Positions 38,774 to 46,720 of a DNA stretch of 64,000 bases are shown here, piece after piece. The notes beneath the pieces are model-generated. The model did not search any database. It was not told where the DNA came from and worked only from the letters and a program-made list of their open reading frames with translations. Both the position numbers and the translations under genes were made by a program. Every line of letters begins with the position of its first letter. The first letter of the stretch is position 1. This DNA comes from Rhodopirellula sp. (GTDB taxonomy: Bacteria > Planctomycetota > Planctomycetia > Pirellulales > Pirellulaceae). The stretch is from positions 31,731 through 95,730 of the forward strand of contig PAAT01000102.1 of the NCBI GenBank assembly GCA_002698965.1, written 5' to 3'.

Positions 38774-38869
38774 ATGCTTGTCATTTTTCATTTACTTGTA
38801 ATTTTTTGGTTTGTGATCATCGCCTGTCTTTGCTTGTTGGCAAATGATTTGGGTGTACAGGGCAAATAA
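38774..38869 (+). CDS. Small hydrophobic membrane peptide (31 residues)
   Basis: Short frame encoding a 31-residue peptide that starts MLVIFHLLVIFWFVIIACLC and ends with a short polar tail. AAGGTGAG lies about 5 bases before the ATG, and the stop codon is 30 bases before the flavodoxin start. Nearly the whole peptide could span a membrane once. It sits between the Fur-like box and flavodoxin, so it would be the first product of the iron-stress transcript. It was too short to be called by ordinary gene finders. No family is known to me. Confidence 0.45.
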   Translation: MLVIFHLLVIFWFVIIACLCLLANDLGVQGK

Positions 38870-38899
38870 GACATTTCAATTTTTAGAGGAATTAAAAAT

Positions 38900-39427
38900 A
38901 TGAAATCAATTGGTGTTTTTTATGGTTCTTCGACAGGTAACACAGAGTTGGCTGCTGAGAAGATATGCGAGCAACTAGGGCAGTTTGTTTCCCATTCGGC
39001 GGATATCACGAAATCAGAACCGGAAGACTTGCTTGGTTACGACATTTTGTTGTTAGGTGTATCCACCTGGAATATCGGCGAGATGCAGGATGATTGGGAT
39101 GAATTTATTCCACGCATGGAAGGGTTAGACCTAACTGGAAAACAGGTTGGTTTCTTTGGCATGGGTGATGCTATCGGCTACTCCTACAACTTCCTTGATG
39201 CGATGGGCATGCTTTGGGATGTAGTTAAAGGGCTTGGGACTCCGAAGTTAGTCGGAGTTTGGCCTAATGAAGAATATACCTTTGACGAATCTTTGGCTGT
39301 TTACGATGACGGGCATTTCGTTGGCGTGGGGCTTGATGAGGATAATGAACCTGATTTACATGACGAACGGATTAAGGGTTGGTTGATGAAAATTATGGTG
39401 GATTGCGAGTTAATTCCGGCATCTTAG
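38900..39427 (+). CDS. Flavodoxin (long-chain)
   Basis: A 175-residue long-chain flavodoxin, the length and order expected for the FldA/IsiB group. The FMN phosphate loop is SSTGNT (10-15), and TWNIGEMQDDWDEF and GFFGMGDAIGYSYNF are the two isoalloxazine-flanking loops. It replaces ferredoxin as an electron carrier under iron limitation in many bacteria. AGAGGA lies before the start. It is the first full-length gene of a seven-gene run with the TPR, PQQ-like and Fbp-type iron transporter genes, downstream of a Fur-like box. Confidence 0.94.
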   Translation: MKSIGVFYGSSTGNTELAAEKICEQLGQFVSHSADITKSEPEDLLGYDILLLGVSTWNIGEMQDDWDEFIPRMEGLDLTGKQVGFFGMGDAIGYSYNFLDAMGMLWDVVKGLGTPKLVGVWPNEEYTFDESLAVYDDGHFVGVGLDEDNEPDLHDERIKGWLMKIMVDCELIPAS

Positions 39428-39451
39428 ATACCAGAAAGAAACACAAATTCG

Positions 39452-40177
39452 ATGAAACAATCAGATTACATTCACGAACTCATTGAGCAGGGGCGGTTTA
39501 CCGAGGCGAAACTTCTCTTATCGGCGGGAACTGTGAGGCCTGAAGCTATTTTCGAGCTCGCTTTCAATCTCGGTAATGGCTTCTATTCGTGTGAGCAGTT
39601 CCGTGATGCTAGGGAATCTTTCGCCTTGGCACGGAGATATGAAAACATAGGTCGTCTTGCAACGGTCAAGTTTGCTAATTGTCTATTGCAGACTGGGGAC
39701 CGCGCAGATGCATTAAGTATTCTCTATGAGGTTAGCGATAATATCAGCGCATTGCCTCAGGAAGCTTTGGATATCTTTCTGCGAATTGTGGTTCACCTTA
39801 GGGAATATACGCTGTTAGCCAAAGCAGAACAGAAAGCACGGTTAAGGTTCCCTAACACCTCTTTTTATTGGTTTGCTGGTGGAGCTCTAGCTTTTAAGCA
39901 TGAGCGTTATTTTCAGGCGATCACCTTCTTTGGGAGGGCCGTAGAATTGTCACCCGTAAAGGCATCCTATCGTCTTGCGTTGGCGCGTGCCTTTTTGAAG
40001 TTAAAGCGGGAGACTGAGGCGATAAGGGTGCTCGATGAGATTGATCTCAGTGAGATACCGTGCATTGCTGATATCATGTTAATGAAAATTGTATTTAGTG
40101 AAATTGGTTATTACGAAGGGATTGAGAATTGCTGTAGTGAATTGACTCGGCGATATTTTCAAAAGAATCAAACTTAA
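39452..40177 (+). CDS. TPR-repeat protein in the iron operon
   Basis: A 241-residue helical protein, with alternating helix pairs typical of tetratricopeptide repeats: IFELAFNLGNGFYSCEQFRD, RLATVKFANCLLQTGDRADA, FYWFAGGALAFKHERYFQAI and VKASYRLALARAFLKLKRET. No signal peptide or membrane segment is evident, so it is probably cytoplasmic. It sits 24 bases after flavodoxin and 4 bases before the PQQ-like gene. It likely forms protein contacts, but its partner is unknown. Confidence 0.75.
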   Translation: MKQSDYIHELIEQGRFTEAKLLLSAGTVRPEAIFELAFNLGNGFYSCEQFRDARESFALARRYENIGRLATVKFANCLLQTGDRADALSILYEVSDNISALPQEALDIFLRIVVHLREYTLLAKAEQKARLRFPNTSFYWFAGGALAFKHERYFQAITFFGRAVELSPVKASYRLALARAFLKLKRETEAIRVLDEIDLSEIPCIADIMLMKIVFSEIGYYEGIENCCSELTRRYFQKNQT

Positions 40178-40181
40178 ATAA

Positions 40182-41510
40182 ATGTACGTAATACCTTTTA
40201 CTCATCTGCTTCGAAGTCAACTTGGCATTCCTCTTCTGTGTTTTGGCCTTGGTTTCTTTTCATCGTCCGCGCTGCTTGCTGAAACTGGATGGTTTAGTTT
40301 TCAGAATGGTGGCTCGAACACGAATGCCAAAGCGATCGAAATTGATCAAACAGTTCAGTTCAACAAGCGATGGGAAGTTGAACTGGAAGGTTACGGGCAG
40401 TCGAGTCCTGTAGTTTGGGGTAAGACGATTTATACCACAACGGTGCTTGGTAAGAATAAGGAGAAGTGTATCGTTGCCGCACATGATTTGGCGAGCGGTA
40501 AACAAAGCTGGAGTTTGGATTTTAAGAATCCTGCACCTCGCGAAAGCACTGTTTACGTTAGTAAAGCAGCTCCGACACCGGTGGTTGATTCGGACGGGAT
40601 TGTGGTACTGTTTGAAGGTGGCTTGTTAGTCTCCGTATCCCATGAAGGGAAGGTTGCTTGGCAGCGGGATCTACTCGGCGAATTCGGTGAGTTGTCATCC
40701 AATCATGGTCTGTCGTCATCGCTGGAACAAACACAAGAATCCGTTTTTGTCTGGGTTGAGAGAAAAGAGTCTCCCTACATCCTCAGTGTGGATAAAAAGT
40801 CCGGTAAAGATAACTGGAAGGCGTCAGGTGTGGGCAGCACCTCCTGGGCAACCCCTCGTTTGTTAAAAGTCGGCGAGTCTCAGCAATTGTTGTTGAGTGG
40901 AAGCGGGCACATTATGGGGTTGGATCCGTCGACGGGTAAGAAGCTCTGGGACTTTGAAGGTATTGATGGAAATACGGTTCCTACGCCAATGCCTCTGCGA
41001 GACGGCGAGTTTCTGATGGGGGCTACGACCGGTAGAGGTGAAGGCGGTGGTGGGAACCCGGCGGAATTCAATGGGGTTATCAAAGTCAGTTTAGAGGGCC
41101 AGCAATGGTCCGCAGATTACCTCTGGCATTGTGAGAAAGCGACGTCTTCTTTTGGTTCACCCGTGGAAATGAACGGCTTAGCTTATTTTGTGAATCGTGC
41201 CGGTGTTTTGTTTGCGGTGGATGCTTCCAAAGGAGAGGAAGTGTACTCCCAGCGACTCGCTTCAAGCATGTGGGCCACGCCAGTTAAATTAGGAAATGCT
41301 TTAATTCTTCCCTGTAAGAACGGAACCCTTCAGGTAATCGCTCAAGGTAGTGAATTCAGTTCGCTCGGGGAAATCAAACTATGGGAGGACGGTGCCACCG
41401 AAGGACAACGAGGGTCCTTCGGTGGGCCTGTTCTCTATGCGGTTATTCTGATCGGAGATCAGATAATTGCACGGCGTGGGGATCGCCTAATCAATATTCA
41501 AATCAAATAA
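40182..41510 (+). CDS. PQQ-like beta-propeller protein in the iron operon
   Basis: A 442-residue secreted propeller with a hydrophobic start (LLCFGLGFFSSSALLAETGW). Quinoprotein-type blades are visible: HDLASGKQSWSLDF, DKKSGKDNWKASG, DPSTGKKLWDFEG and DASKGEEVYSQRL. It starts 4 bases after the TPR gene, so co-translation is likely. Its place between flavodoxin and a ferric iron transporter is unusual. A haem, siderophore or outer-surface redox role is only inference. It differs from the other PQQ-like proteins of the window (12295 and 13565), which stand outside this operon. Confidence 0.82.
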   Translation: MYVIPFTHLLRSQLGIPLLCFGLGFFSSSALLAETGWFSFQNGGSNTNAKAIEIDQTVQFNKRWEVELEGYGQSSPVVWGKTIYTTTVLGKNKEKCIVAAHDLASGKQSWSLDFKNPAPRESTVYVSKAAPTPVVDSDGIVVLFEGGLLVSVSHEGKVAWQRDLLGEFGELSSNHGLSSSLEQTQESVFVWVERKESPYILSVDKKSGKDNWKASGVGSTSWATPRLLKVGESQQLLLSGSGHIMGLDPSTGKKLWDFEGIDGNTVPTPMPLRDGEFLMGATTGRGEGGGGNPAEFNGVIKVSLEGQQWSADYLWHCEKATSSFGSPVEMNGLAYFVNRAGVLFAVDASKGEEVYSQRLASSMWATPVKLGNALILPCKNGTLQVIAQGSEFSSLGEIKLWEDGATEGQRGSFGGPVLYAVILIGDQIIARRGDRLINIQIK

Positions 41511-41560
41511 CCGGTATGCTTTTTACAGAATAACTGTTGAGCATTGTTTGGAGCAAAAAG

Positions 41561-42568
41561 ATGAAAAGAATACTAACGATCATATTATTACTGGTCTCAT
41601 TCCAGACGCTCGACGCCCAGGACGTCGTAAATATTTACTCAGCACGTCATTATGACACCGACGACAAACTGTACGAACAGTTTGAGAAAAAGACGGGGAT
41701 CAAAGTTCAGATTATCGAAGGGAGTTCCGACGCCTTGTTGGAGCGGCTTGCGCGGGAGGGTAAACGAAGTCCTGCCGATGTATTTATCACCGTGGATGCA
41801 GCGCGTTTGCATAAAGCGGTCGAACAAGGTGTTTTTCAAGCGGTCAAATCTGATACGTTGGACAGGAATATTCCTGAGAACCTACGTCACCCTAACGGGT
41901 TGTGGTTCGGGCTTACCAAGCGGGCTAGGATAATATTTGTTTCACGGGAACGAGTCAAGGAAGGTGAAATTAATTCCTATGAGGATTTAGCCAAGCCGGA
42001 ATTGAAGGGTAAGGTTTTGATTCGCAGTTCGACAAATGTCTATAACCAATCTCTGGTTGGTTCCATTATTGAGAAACACGGAGAGGCGGACGCCGAGAAA
42101 TGGTGTCGAGCGATTGTGGCGAATATGGCACGTCCTCCGCAGGGAGGTGATCGCGATCAGATTAAGGCAGTAGCTGCCGGGGAAGGTGATATCGCAGTGG
42201 CTAATTCCTATTACTTCGCCAGAATGCTGAAAGGTACGGACGAAGAACGGGAAGCAGCTAGTAAGGTTAGAGCAGTTTTCCCAAATCAAGATGGCCGCGG
42301 CGCCCATGTTAATATTTCCGGCGCCGGAGTTGTTTCCACTGCTCCCAATAAGGAAAATGCGGTAAAACTGCTAGAGTTTCTGGTTAGCAAGGAGGCGCAG
42401 GATATCTTCGCAGCCGGTAACAACGAATATCCGGTCGTGGAGGGTACGCCCACAGTGCAGGTCTTAAAGGATCTGGGTAAGTTTAAGGCAGATGTGTTAA
42501 ACCCTGCAGTTATTGGTGAGAATACTCCCAAGGCAATTCGCATGATGGATCGTGTGGGCTGGCGATAA
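41561..42568 (+). CDS. Ferric iron ABC transporter substrate-binding protein (FbpA-type)
   Basis: About 335 residues from the ATG at 41561, which has TTTGGAG upstream; a TTG at 41537 is in frame. A signal peptide (RILTIILLLVSFQTLDA) leads to NIYSARHYDTDDKLYEQF, the FbpA/FutA start. The iron-binding adjacent tyrosines are at 217-218 in VANSYYFARM, and NISGAGVV is a family block near the C-terminus. It binds free ferric iron in the periplasm for the permease and ATPase encoded next (42 bases, then overlapping). Confidence 0.92.
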   Translation: MKRILTIILLLVSFQTLDAQDVVNIYSARHYDTDDKLYEQFEKKTGIKVQIIEGSSDALLERLAREGKRSPADVFITVDAARLHKAVEQGVFQAVKSDTLDRNIPENLRHPNGLWFGLTKRARIIFVSRERVKEGEINSYEDLAKPELKGKVLIRSSTNVYNQSLVGSIIEKHGEADAEKWCRAIVANMARPPQGGDRDQIKAVAAGEGDIAVANSYYFARMLKGTDEEREAASKVRAVFPNQDGRGAHVNISGAGVVSTAPNKENAVKLLEFLVSKEAQDIFAAGNNEYPVVEGTPTVQVLKDLGKFKADVLNPAVIGENTPKAIRMMDRVGWR

Positions 42569-42610
42569 GAACAGCGGGAAAGCCTTGATTTCCCCGAGGG
42601 AATAACGGAC

Positions 42611-44266
42611 ATGCGACGTTATAGAACTCCCGAGATTCTCGGATGGACGGTTTTTAATACGGTCATTGTTATCTCCCTCCTTCTGCCGCTTGGCGATGTA
42701 TTGCTAAGTGTGTTGAGGGATTCGGAAGGAGTCTGGGATCACCTCGCGGAAACCGTTTTATTCCGTTATATACGCAATACAGCGATCCTTGCGATGGGTG
42801 TTGTAACCGCGACCGTTCTGATCGGTGTGACATCGGCCTGGATTGTGACTCATTATGAGTTTCCCGGTAGGTCGATAGTACAGTGGGCTCTGATCCTACC
42901 GCTTGCTATTCCGTCCTATTTGCTGGCTTACGCGGTGACGGACTTCTTGCAGTATTCGGGCCCCGTACAGACAATGCTTCGTAATGCGTTTCAGTGGGAA
43001 CGTGGAGAATATTGGTTTCCGGCAGCACGGAGTCTCCCTGGCGCCATCTGTATTCTGTCCGCAGGACTTTATCCTTATGTGTATCTGGCATGTCGTACTG
43101 CCTTGCTTCAGTTAGACAATACGATGATTCAATCAAGTCGGACACTTGGTGCCGGCATGGTGAAAACATTTTTTAGAGTCGCATTTCCGTTAGTTAGCCC
43201 GGCCGTCTTAGCCGGAGCGATGTTGGTGCTGATGGAAACGTTAGCAGAATTCGGGGCTGTCGATTATTGCGCCGTAGATACGTTTGCTACGGGAGTATAT
43301 CGCACGTGGCTATCTCATGGTTCACTGGTGGGCGCGGGCCAACTCTCGGCTTGCCTGGTATTTGTTATTGTTTCACTGATGCTTGTTCAGAGGTTAATTA
43401 TCGGAAATAGGAGTGTCGCGACAAATAACGGATCCTTGGCCGAAGTACCGCGAAGAAAATTGGGTGTGTCTGGGAAGATAGTAGCGAGCCTTATTGTTTG
43501 GTTCCCAGTCCTGACGGGCTTTATTTTGCCGGTCTCTATTTTTGTGGACATGACATTGGAAAATGGTGATCAAAGAGCCTTCGAGTTGCTTGGGGAATTA
43601 GGACTCAACAGTATTCAGGTTTCTATGTTAGTGGCGATTGCTTGCACGACGCTGTCATTTGTGCTTTTTTCCTCACAAAGGCGATGTCCCGAAACTCTCA
43701 ACCGAATCATCGTCAGTGGCAGTGGACTCGGGTACGCGATTCCGGGGACCGTAATTGCGATTGGCTGTTTGTCCCCGTTGTTTCTAATGGAGGAGATGAT
43801 TGCAGATTGGTGTTTGAAAGTGGTTGGTCGGGACATCGGGTTCTGGGTTACCGGCACCATCGCCGGGCTCGTGTTTGGATACGTTTGTCGTTTTATGGCT
43901 GTATCCAACGGTATGGTTCGCTCAGGCTATGAACGCATTTCATTAACACTCGATGATGCCTCATTCGTATTAGGAAGCGGTTCGCTGAAGACGCTATCGG
44001 GCGTGCATTTGCCGTTGTTGTCTTCCAGTATTCTTATCGCATTTTTGATGGTCTTTGTTGATTCGATGAAGGAATTGCCAATTACATTGGTGTTGCGTCC
44101 TTTCAACTTTGACACCTTAGCGGTTCGTGTATATCAACTGGCTTCCGATGAACGTTTGGATGAGGCTGCCGCATCTGCATTGGCCATTATTGTTGTAGGT
44201 CTGATCCCCGTCATTGTTTTGTCAAAATATGTGTTTTCGAAAAATCTAAATGCGAGTCCAGGATGA
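42611..44266 (+). CDS. Ferric iron ABC transporter permease (FbpB-type)
   Basis: A 551-residue inner-membrane permease with two fused MetI-like halves, about 12 membrane segments in all. Each half has an EAA-loop: SSRTLGAGMVKTFFRVAFP in the first and LDDASFVLGSGSLKTLSGVH in the second, where the ATPase docks. The two-half layout on one chain is that of FbpB/SfuB. Its stop overlaps the start of the ATPase gene (ATGA). Confidence 0.93.
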   Translation: MRRYRTPEILGWTVFNTVIVISLLLPLGDVLLSVLRDSEGVWDHLAETVLFRYIRNTAILAMGVVTATVLIGVTSAWIVTHYEFPGRSIVQWALILPLAIPSYLLAYAVTDFLQYSGPVQTMLRNAFQWERGEYWFPAARSLPGAICILSAGLYPYVYLACRTALLQLDNTMIQSSRTLGAGMVKTFFRVAFPLVSPAVLAGAMLVLMETLAEFGAVDYCAVDTFATGVYRTWLSHGSLVGAGQLSACLVFVIVSLMLVQRLIIGNRSVATNNGSLAEVPRRKLGVSGKIVASLIVWFPVLTGFILPVSIFVDMTLENGDQRAFELLGELGLNSIQVSMLVAIACTTLSFVLFSSQRRCPETLNRIIVSGSGLGYAIPGTVIAIGCLSPLFLMEEMIADWCLKVVGRDIGFWVTGTIAGLVFGYVCRFMAVSNGMVRSGYERISLTLDDASFVLGSGSLKTLSGVHLPLLSSSILIAFLMVFVDSMKELPITLVLRPFNFDTLAVRVYQLASDERLDEAAASALAIIVVGLIPVIVLSKYVFSKNLNASPG

Positions 44267-45279
44267 TTGAAATGAATACAGGACTCGAAATTAATTCAGT
44301 AAGCCATTTCTACGGTCAATACCCATCGTTGGATCAGGTTTCGTTGCAGGTGGACGCCGGGAGTGTGCATTGTTTACTAGGTGCCTCGGGAAGCGGGAAG
44401 TCAACGCTGTTGCGAATTATCGCCGGGCTTGAAAGACCTATGACCGGGGAAATCAAAGTCAATGGAGTTACCCTTTACGACGAAAAAACTAATACGATGC
44501 CGGAAAAACGTCCCGTTGGGCTGGTGTTTCAGCAATATGCGTTATTTCCACACCTTAATGTAGCGGCAAATATTGGATATGGGATTCGTCATTTCAAACG
44601 CGAACAACGGTCGGAAATGGTTGAAAAATATCTGCAGTTGATCGAGTTGCCGGACAGTGGGGACGCCATGCCGCACGAATTAAGTGGTGGGGAGCAACAA
44701 CGGGTTGCACTGGCACGTGCACTATGCTGTGAGCCACAGGTGATGCTGCTTGACGAGCCATTTTCCAACCTCGATTCGAGGTTGAGAGCTGATTTAAGGA
44801 AGCTGACATTGCGACTTCTGAAAGAGGCAGGCGTCGCTACCTTATTAGTAACGCATGACCCGCAGGAAGCGTTTGCTGTGTCTGAATCAATGACCATTCT
44901 CGAAAGCGGCAAAGTGATACGAGCTGGAAAGGTGAGGGATTTATACTATCAACCAAATTCGTTGCAGGTTGCTAATATCTTTGGGCCGATTAATAGTTTT
45001 AGCTCGCATCGCCTGAATGCCGGATTGCCGCCGCTGGTCGGTGAAATCACAGAACTTGCCGGCGAAACGGAGGATGGAACGCTGCTTCTGCGTCCTGAAT
45101 TTATTCACTTGCGAATTCCTAATGGTGATTCAAATGCGATCGTTAGAGAAAGCGTGAATGAAGGGAGCACGACGCTATTATTGATAGAATTAGATACTCA
45201 ATTGACCTTGTTCGCGCGGATCTTAAATCCGGCATCCTTTGCGATCGGTGATCGGGTTTACGCCAGTTTCGACGGCTAG
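44263..45279 (+). CDS. Ferric iron ABC transporter ATP-binding protein (FbpC-type)
   Basis: A 338-residue ATPase of the MalK/FbpC group. Walker A is GASGSGKST (40-48), the signature is LSGGEQQ (140-146), Walker B is MLLDEP (161-166), and the switch histidine is His198. The C-terminal segment after residue 235 is a TOBE-like regulatory domain. It begins at an ATG overlapping the permease stop by 4 bases, so all three transporter parts are coupled. It is the last gene of the iron unit. Confidence 0.94.
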   Translation: MIEMNTGLEINSVSHFYGQYPSLDQVSLQVDAGSVHCLLGASGSGKSTLLRIIAGLERPMTGEIKVNGVTLYDEKTNTMPEKRPVGLVFQQYALFPHLNVAANIGYGIRHFKREQRSEMVEKYLQLIELPDSGDAMPHELSGGEQQRVALARALCCEPQVMLLDEPFSNLDSRLRADLRKLTLRLLKEAGVATLLVTHDPQEAFAVSESMTILESGKVIRAGKVRDLYYQPNSLQVANIFGPINSFSSHRLNAGLPPLVGEITELAGETEDGTLLLRPEFIHLRIPNGDSNAIVRESVNEGSTTLLLIELDTQLTLFARILNPASFAIGDRVYASFDG

Positions 45280-45326
45280 CGTTGGCTCATTCAAAATTCA
45301 TGTCAGACCAATACACGCAGTGGGAG

Positions 45327-46355
45327 TCATCGGGTTGCGGGATTCAAGACATCCGGATTAACAATATTCCTGGCAGGTGGGGAGGCTCCAGATAACACGG
45401 CAATCAGGTTCTCTATTCCACCGAAACTAACGTCCCGGCTGGATTCCTTTGAAAAGGCTGCGGTATGAGGGGTGATTACAACGTTTGGAAGGTTGAGCAG
45501 AGCGTGATCCGGAGGATGGGAATGGCCCGCGTGAACATCCACTACCTGAAAGGTATCCAGGCCAGCCGCTGCTAAATGACCTTCCCGCAATACATTTGCT
45601 AAAGCGTTCTCATCGACGATGCCACCCCGAGCCGTATTAATTAAAATGCAGCCGGGCTTCATGGTGAGCAGTCTGGAGCGGTTAAATAGGTGGTGTGTGG
45701 TACTGTTGAGCGGTAGGTGTAGTGAGACGATGTCGCAATGATGAAGCAACTCGTCGAGCGATACCATGTCTATCTTGAGTTGGCTTGCAAGTGAGTCTTG
45801 CTTCGAAAGGTCGTTTCTGGTTGCCAGTATTTTCATCCCAAACCCATTTGCACGGCGAGCCATGGCCTTAGCTGAACCACCAAATCCAACAAGGCCAAGT
45901 TTTAGCTCGGACATTCTACGTAGGGGCCGGCAGATGTCTCGGGCTCTATGATAATGTCCCTTCAAAAACAAAGGACGTTGCTGGAATAGCTTGCGAGTGC
46001 ACGCAAGCAGCAGGGCGAAAGCATGGTCTGCCTGCTCCTCGACGCAGAAATCCGGGACATTGGAAACAAGGATGCCACGACGTGTGGCGGCTTCGATGTC
46101 AATTTTGTCAGTACCGGCTCCCAGACGGGAAATGACCTGGCAACGTTTCATGTTATTAATGAGTAATGCCGGAATTGGCTGTGCAACAACAAGAAGGGCC
46201 GCCGCATCTTGAACCAACGACAAGGCATCTTCAATCGTTTCGCATTCCACTTCCAGTGGGGTTAGGTTGTACTCCCGATACTTCTGACGCTCGAACCCTG
46301 ACGGCGGGAAAGACTTGCAATTAAAACGTACGATTTTGAAATCACTAAAATCCAT
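45327..46355 (-). CDS. D-2-hydroxyacid dehydrogenase family protein (PGDH/CtBP-like)
   Basis: A 342-residue member of the NAD-dependent D-isomer 2-hydroxyacid dehydrogenase family. The cofactor loop is GFGGSA (157-162), substrate arginine Arg243 lies in NTARGGIVDE and the catalytic His297 in TPHTAAFS. The catalytic glutamate, expected about 29 residues after the arginine, is replaced: the segment reads LDTFQVVDVH, with Val272 at that place and Asp273 next to it. This could change rate or substrate. No signal peptide. It is divergent from the DapA-family gene across a 365-base region with possible regulatory sites. Confidence 0.85.
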   Translation of the reverse strand: MDFSDFKIVRFNCKSFPPSGFERQKYREYNLTPLEVECETIEDALSLVQDAAALLVVAQPIPALLINNMKRCQVISRLGAGTDKIDIEAATRRGILVSNVPDFCVEEQADHAFALLLACTRKLFQQRPLFLKGHYHRARDICRPLRRMSELKLGLVGFGGSAKAMARRANGFGMKILATRNDLSKQDSLASQLKIDMVSLDELLHHCDIVSLHLPLNSTTHHLFNRSRLLTMKPGCILINTARGGIVDENALANVLREGHLAAAGLDTFQVVDVHAGHSHPPDHALLNLPNVVITPHTAAFSKESSRDVSFGGIENLIAVLSGASPPARNIVNPDVLNPATR

Positions 46356-46541
46356 GATGGGGACGTTCTGCGCGGGGATAAGAGGGGCTTACATCTTCTC
46401 GTGATTTTAATGTCTATGGTCTGAGCTGACATGAGTTGTTGAGGATGTTATGCCAAATAGCCCCAACGATAGGAGGGGTAGGTTTTTATTGTAGAGGTTT
46501 GGTGACAGGGAAGCTAATCGGCATAGGTCACCTGACTAGGG

Positions 46542-46572
46542 GCACGCCATGCGGCGTGCTGAAGAGTTTTTC
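46542..46572 (+). terminator. Terminator-like hairpin with no upstream plus-strand gene
   Basis: GCACGCC (46542-46548) and GGCGTGC (46553-46559) form a perfect 7-base stem with an ATGC loop, followed at 46567 by TTTTTC. It lies about 150 bases upstream of the DapA-family gene. With no plus-strand gene before it, it could end a short leader or small RNA. Confidence 0.45.
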
Positions 46573-46607
46573 AAATAGACAGGGCTTAACTTGGTAAACT
46601 ATTAGTT

Positions 46608-46628
46608 ATTGATGGCGTCGCTATCAAT
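46608..46628. promoter_or_regulatory. 21-base palindrome, possible operator
   Basis: Arms ATTGATGGCG and CGCTATCAAT surround a central T; only one position (G against T) departs from perfect symmetry. It lies 92 bases before the DapA-family start and 252 bases from the divergent dehydrogenase start. Size and symmetry fit a repressor site, but no regulator gene is nearby to match it. Confidence 0.4.
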
Positions 46629-46720
46629 GGTAGAGGTTTGTGAAGCAATTGCGTAGCGAGAGCGGAAACCGAATAAGTTCCGACGGAAAGAAACTTCAGT
46701 AGGTAGAGCGGGAGTATTTT

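Larger units (their letters stand above)
46356..46720. other. Divergent intergenic region with hairpin and palindrome
   Basis: Between the hydroxyacid dehydrogenase and DapA-family genes. No coding frame is convincing. It contains a terminator-like hairpin at 46542 and a 21-base palindrome at 46608, listed separately. Confidence 0.5.
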
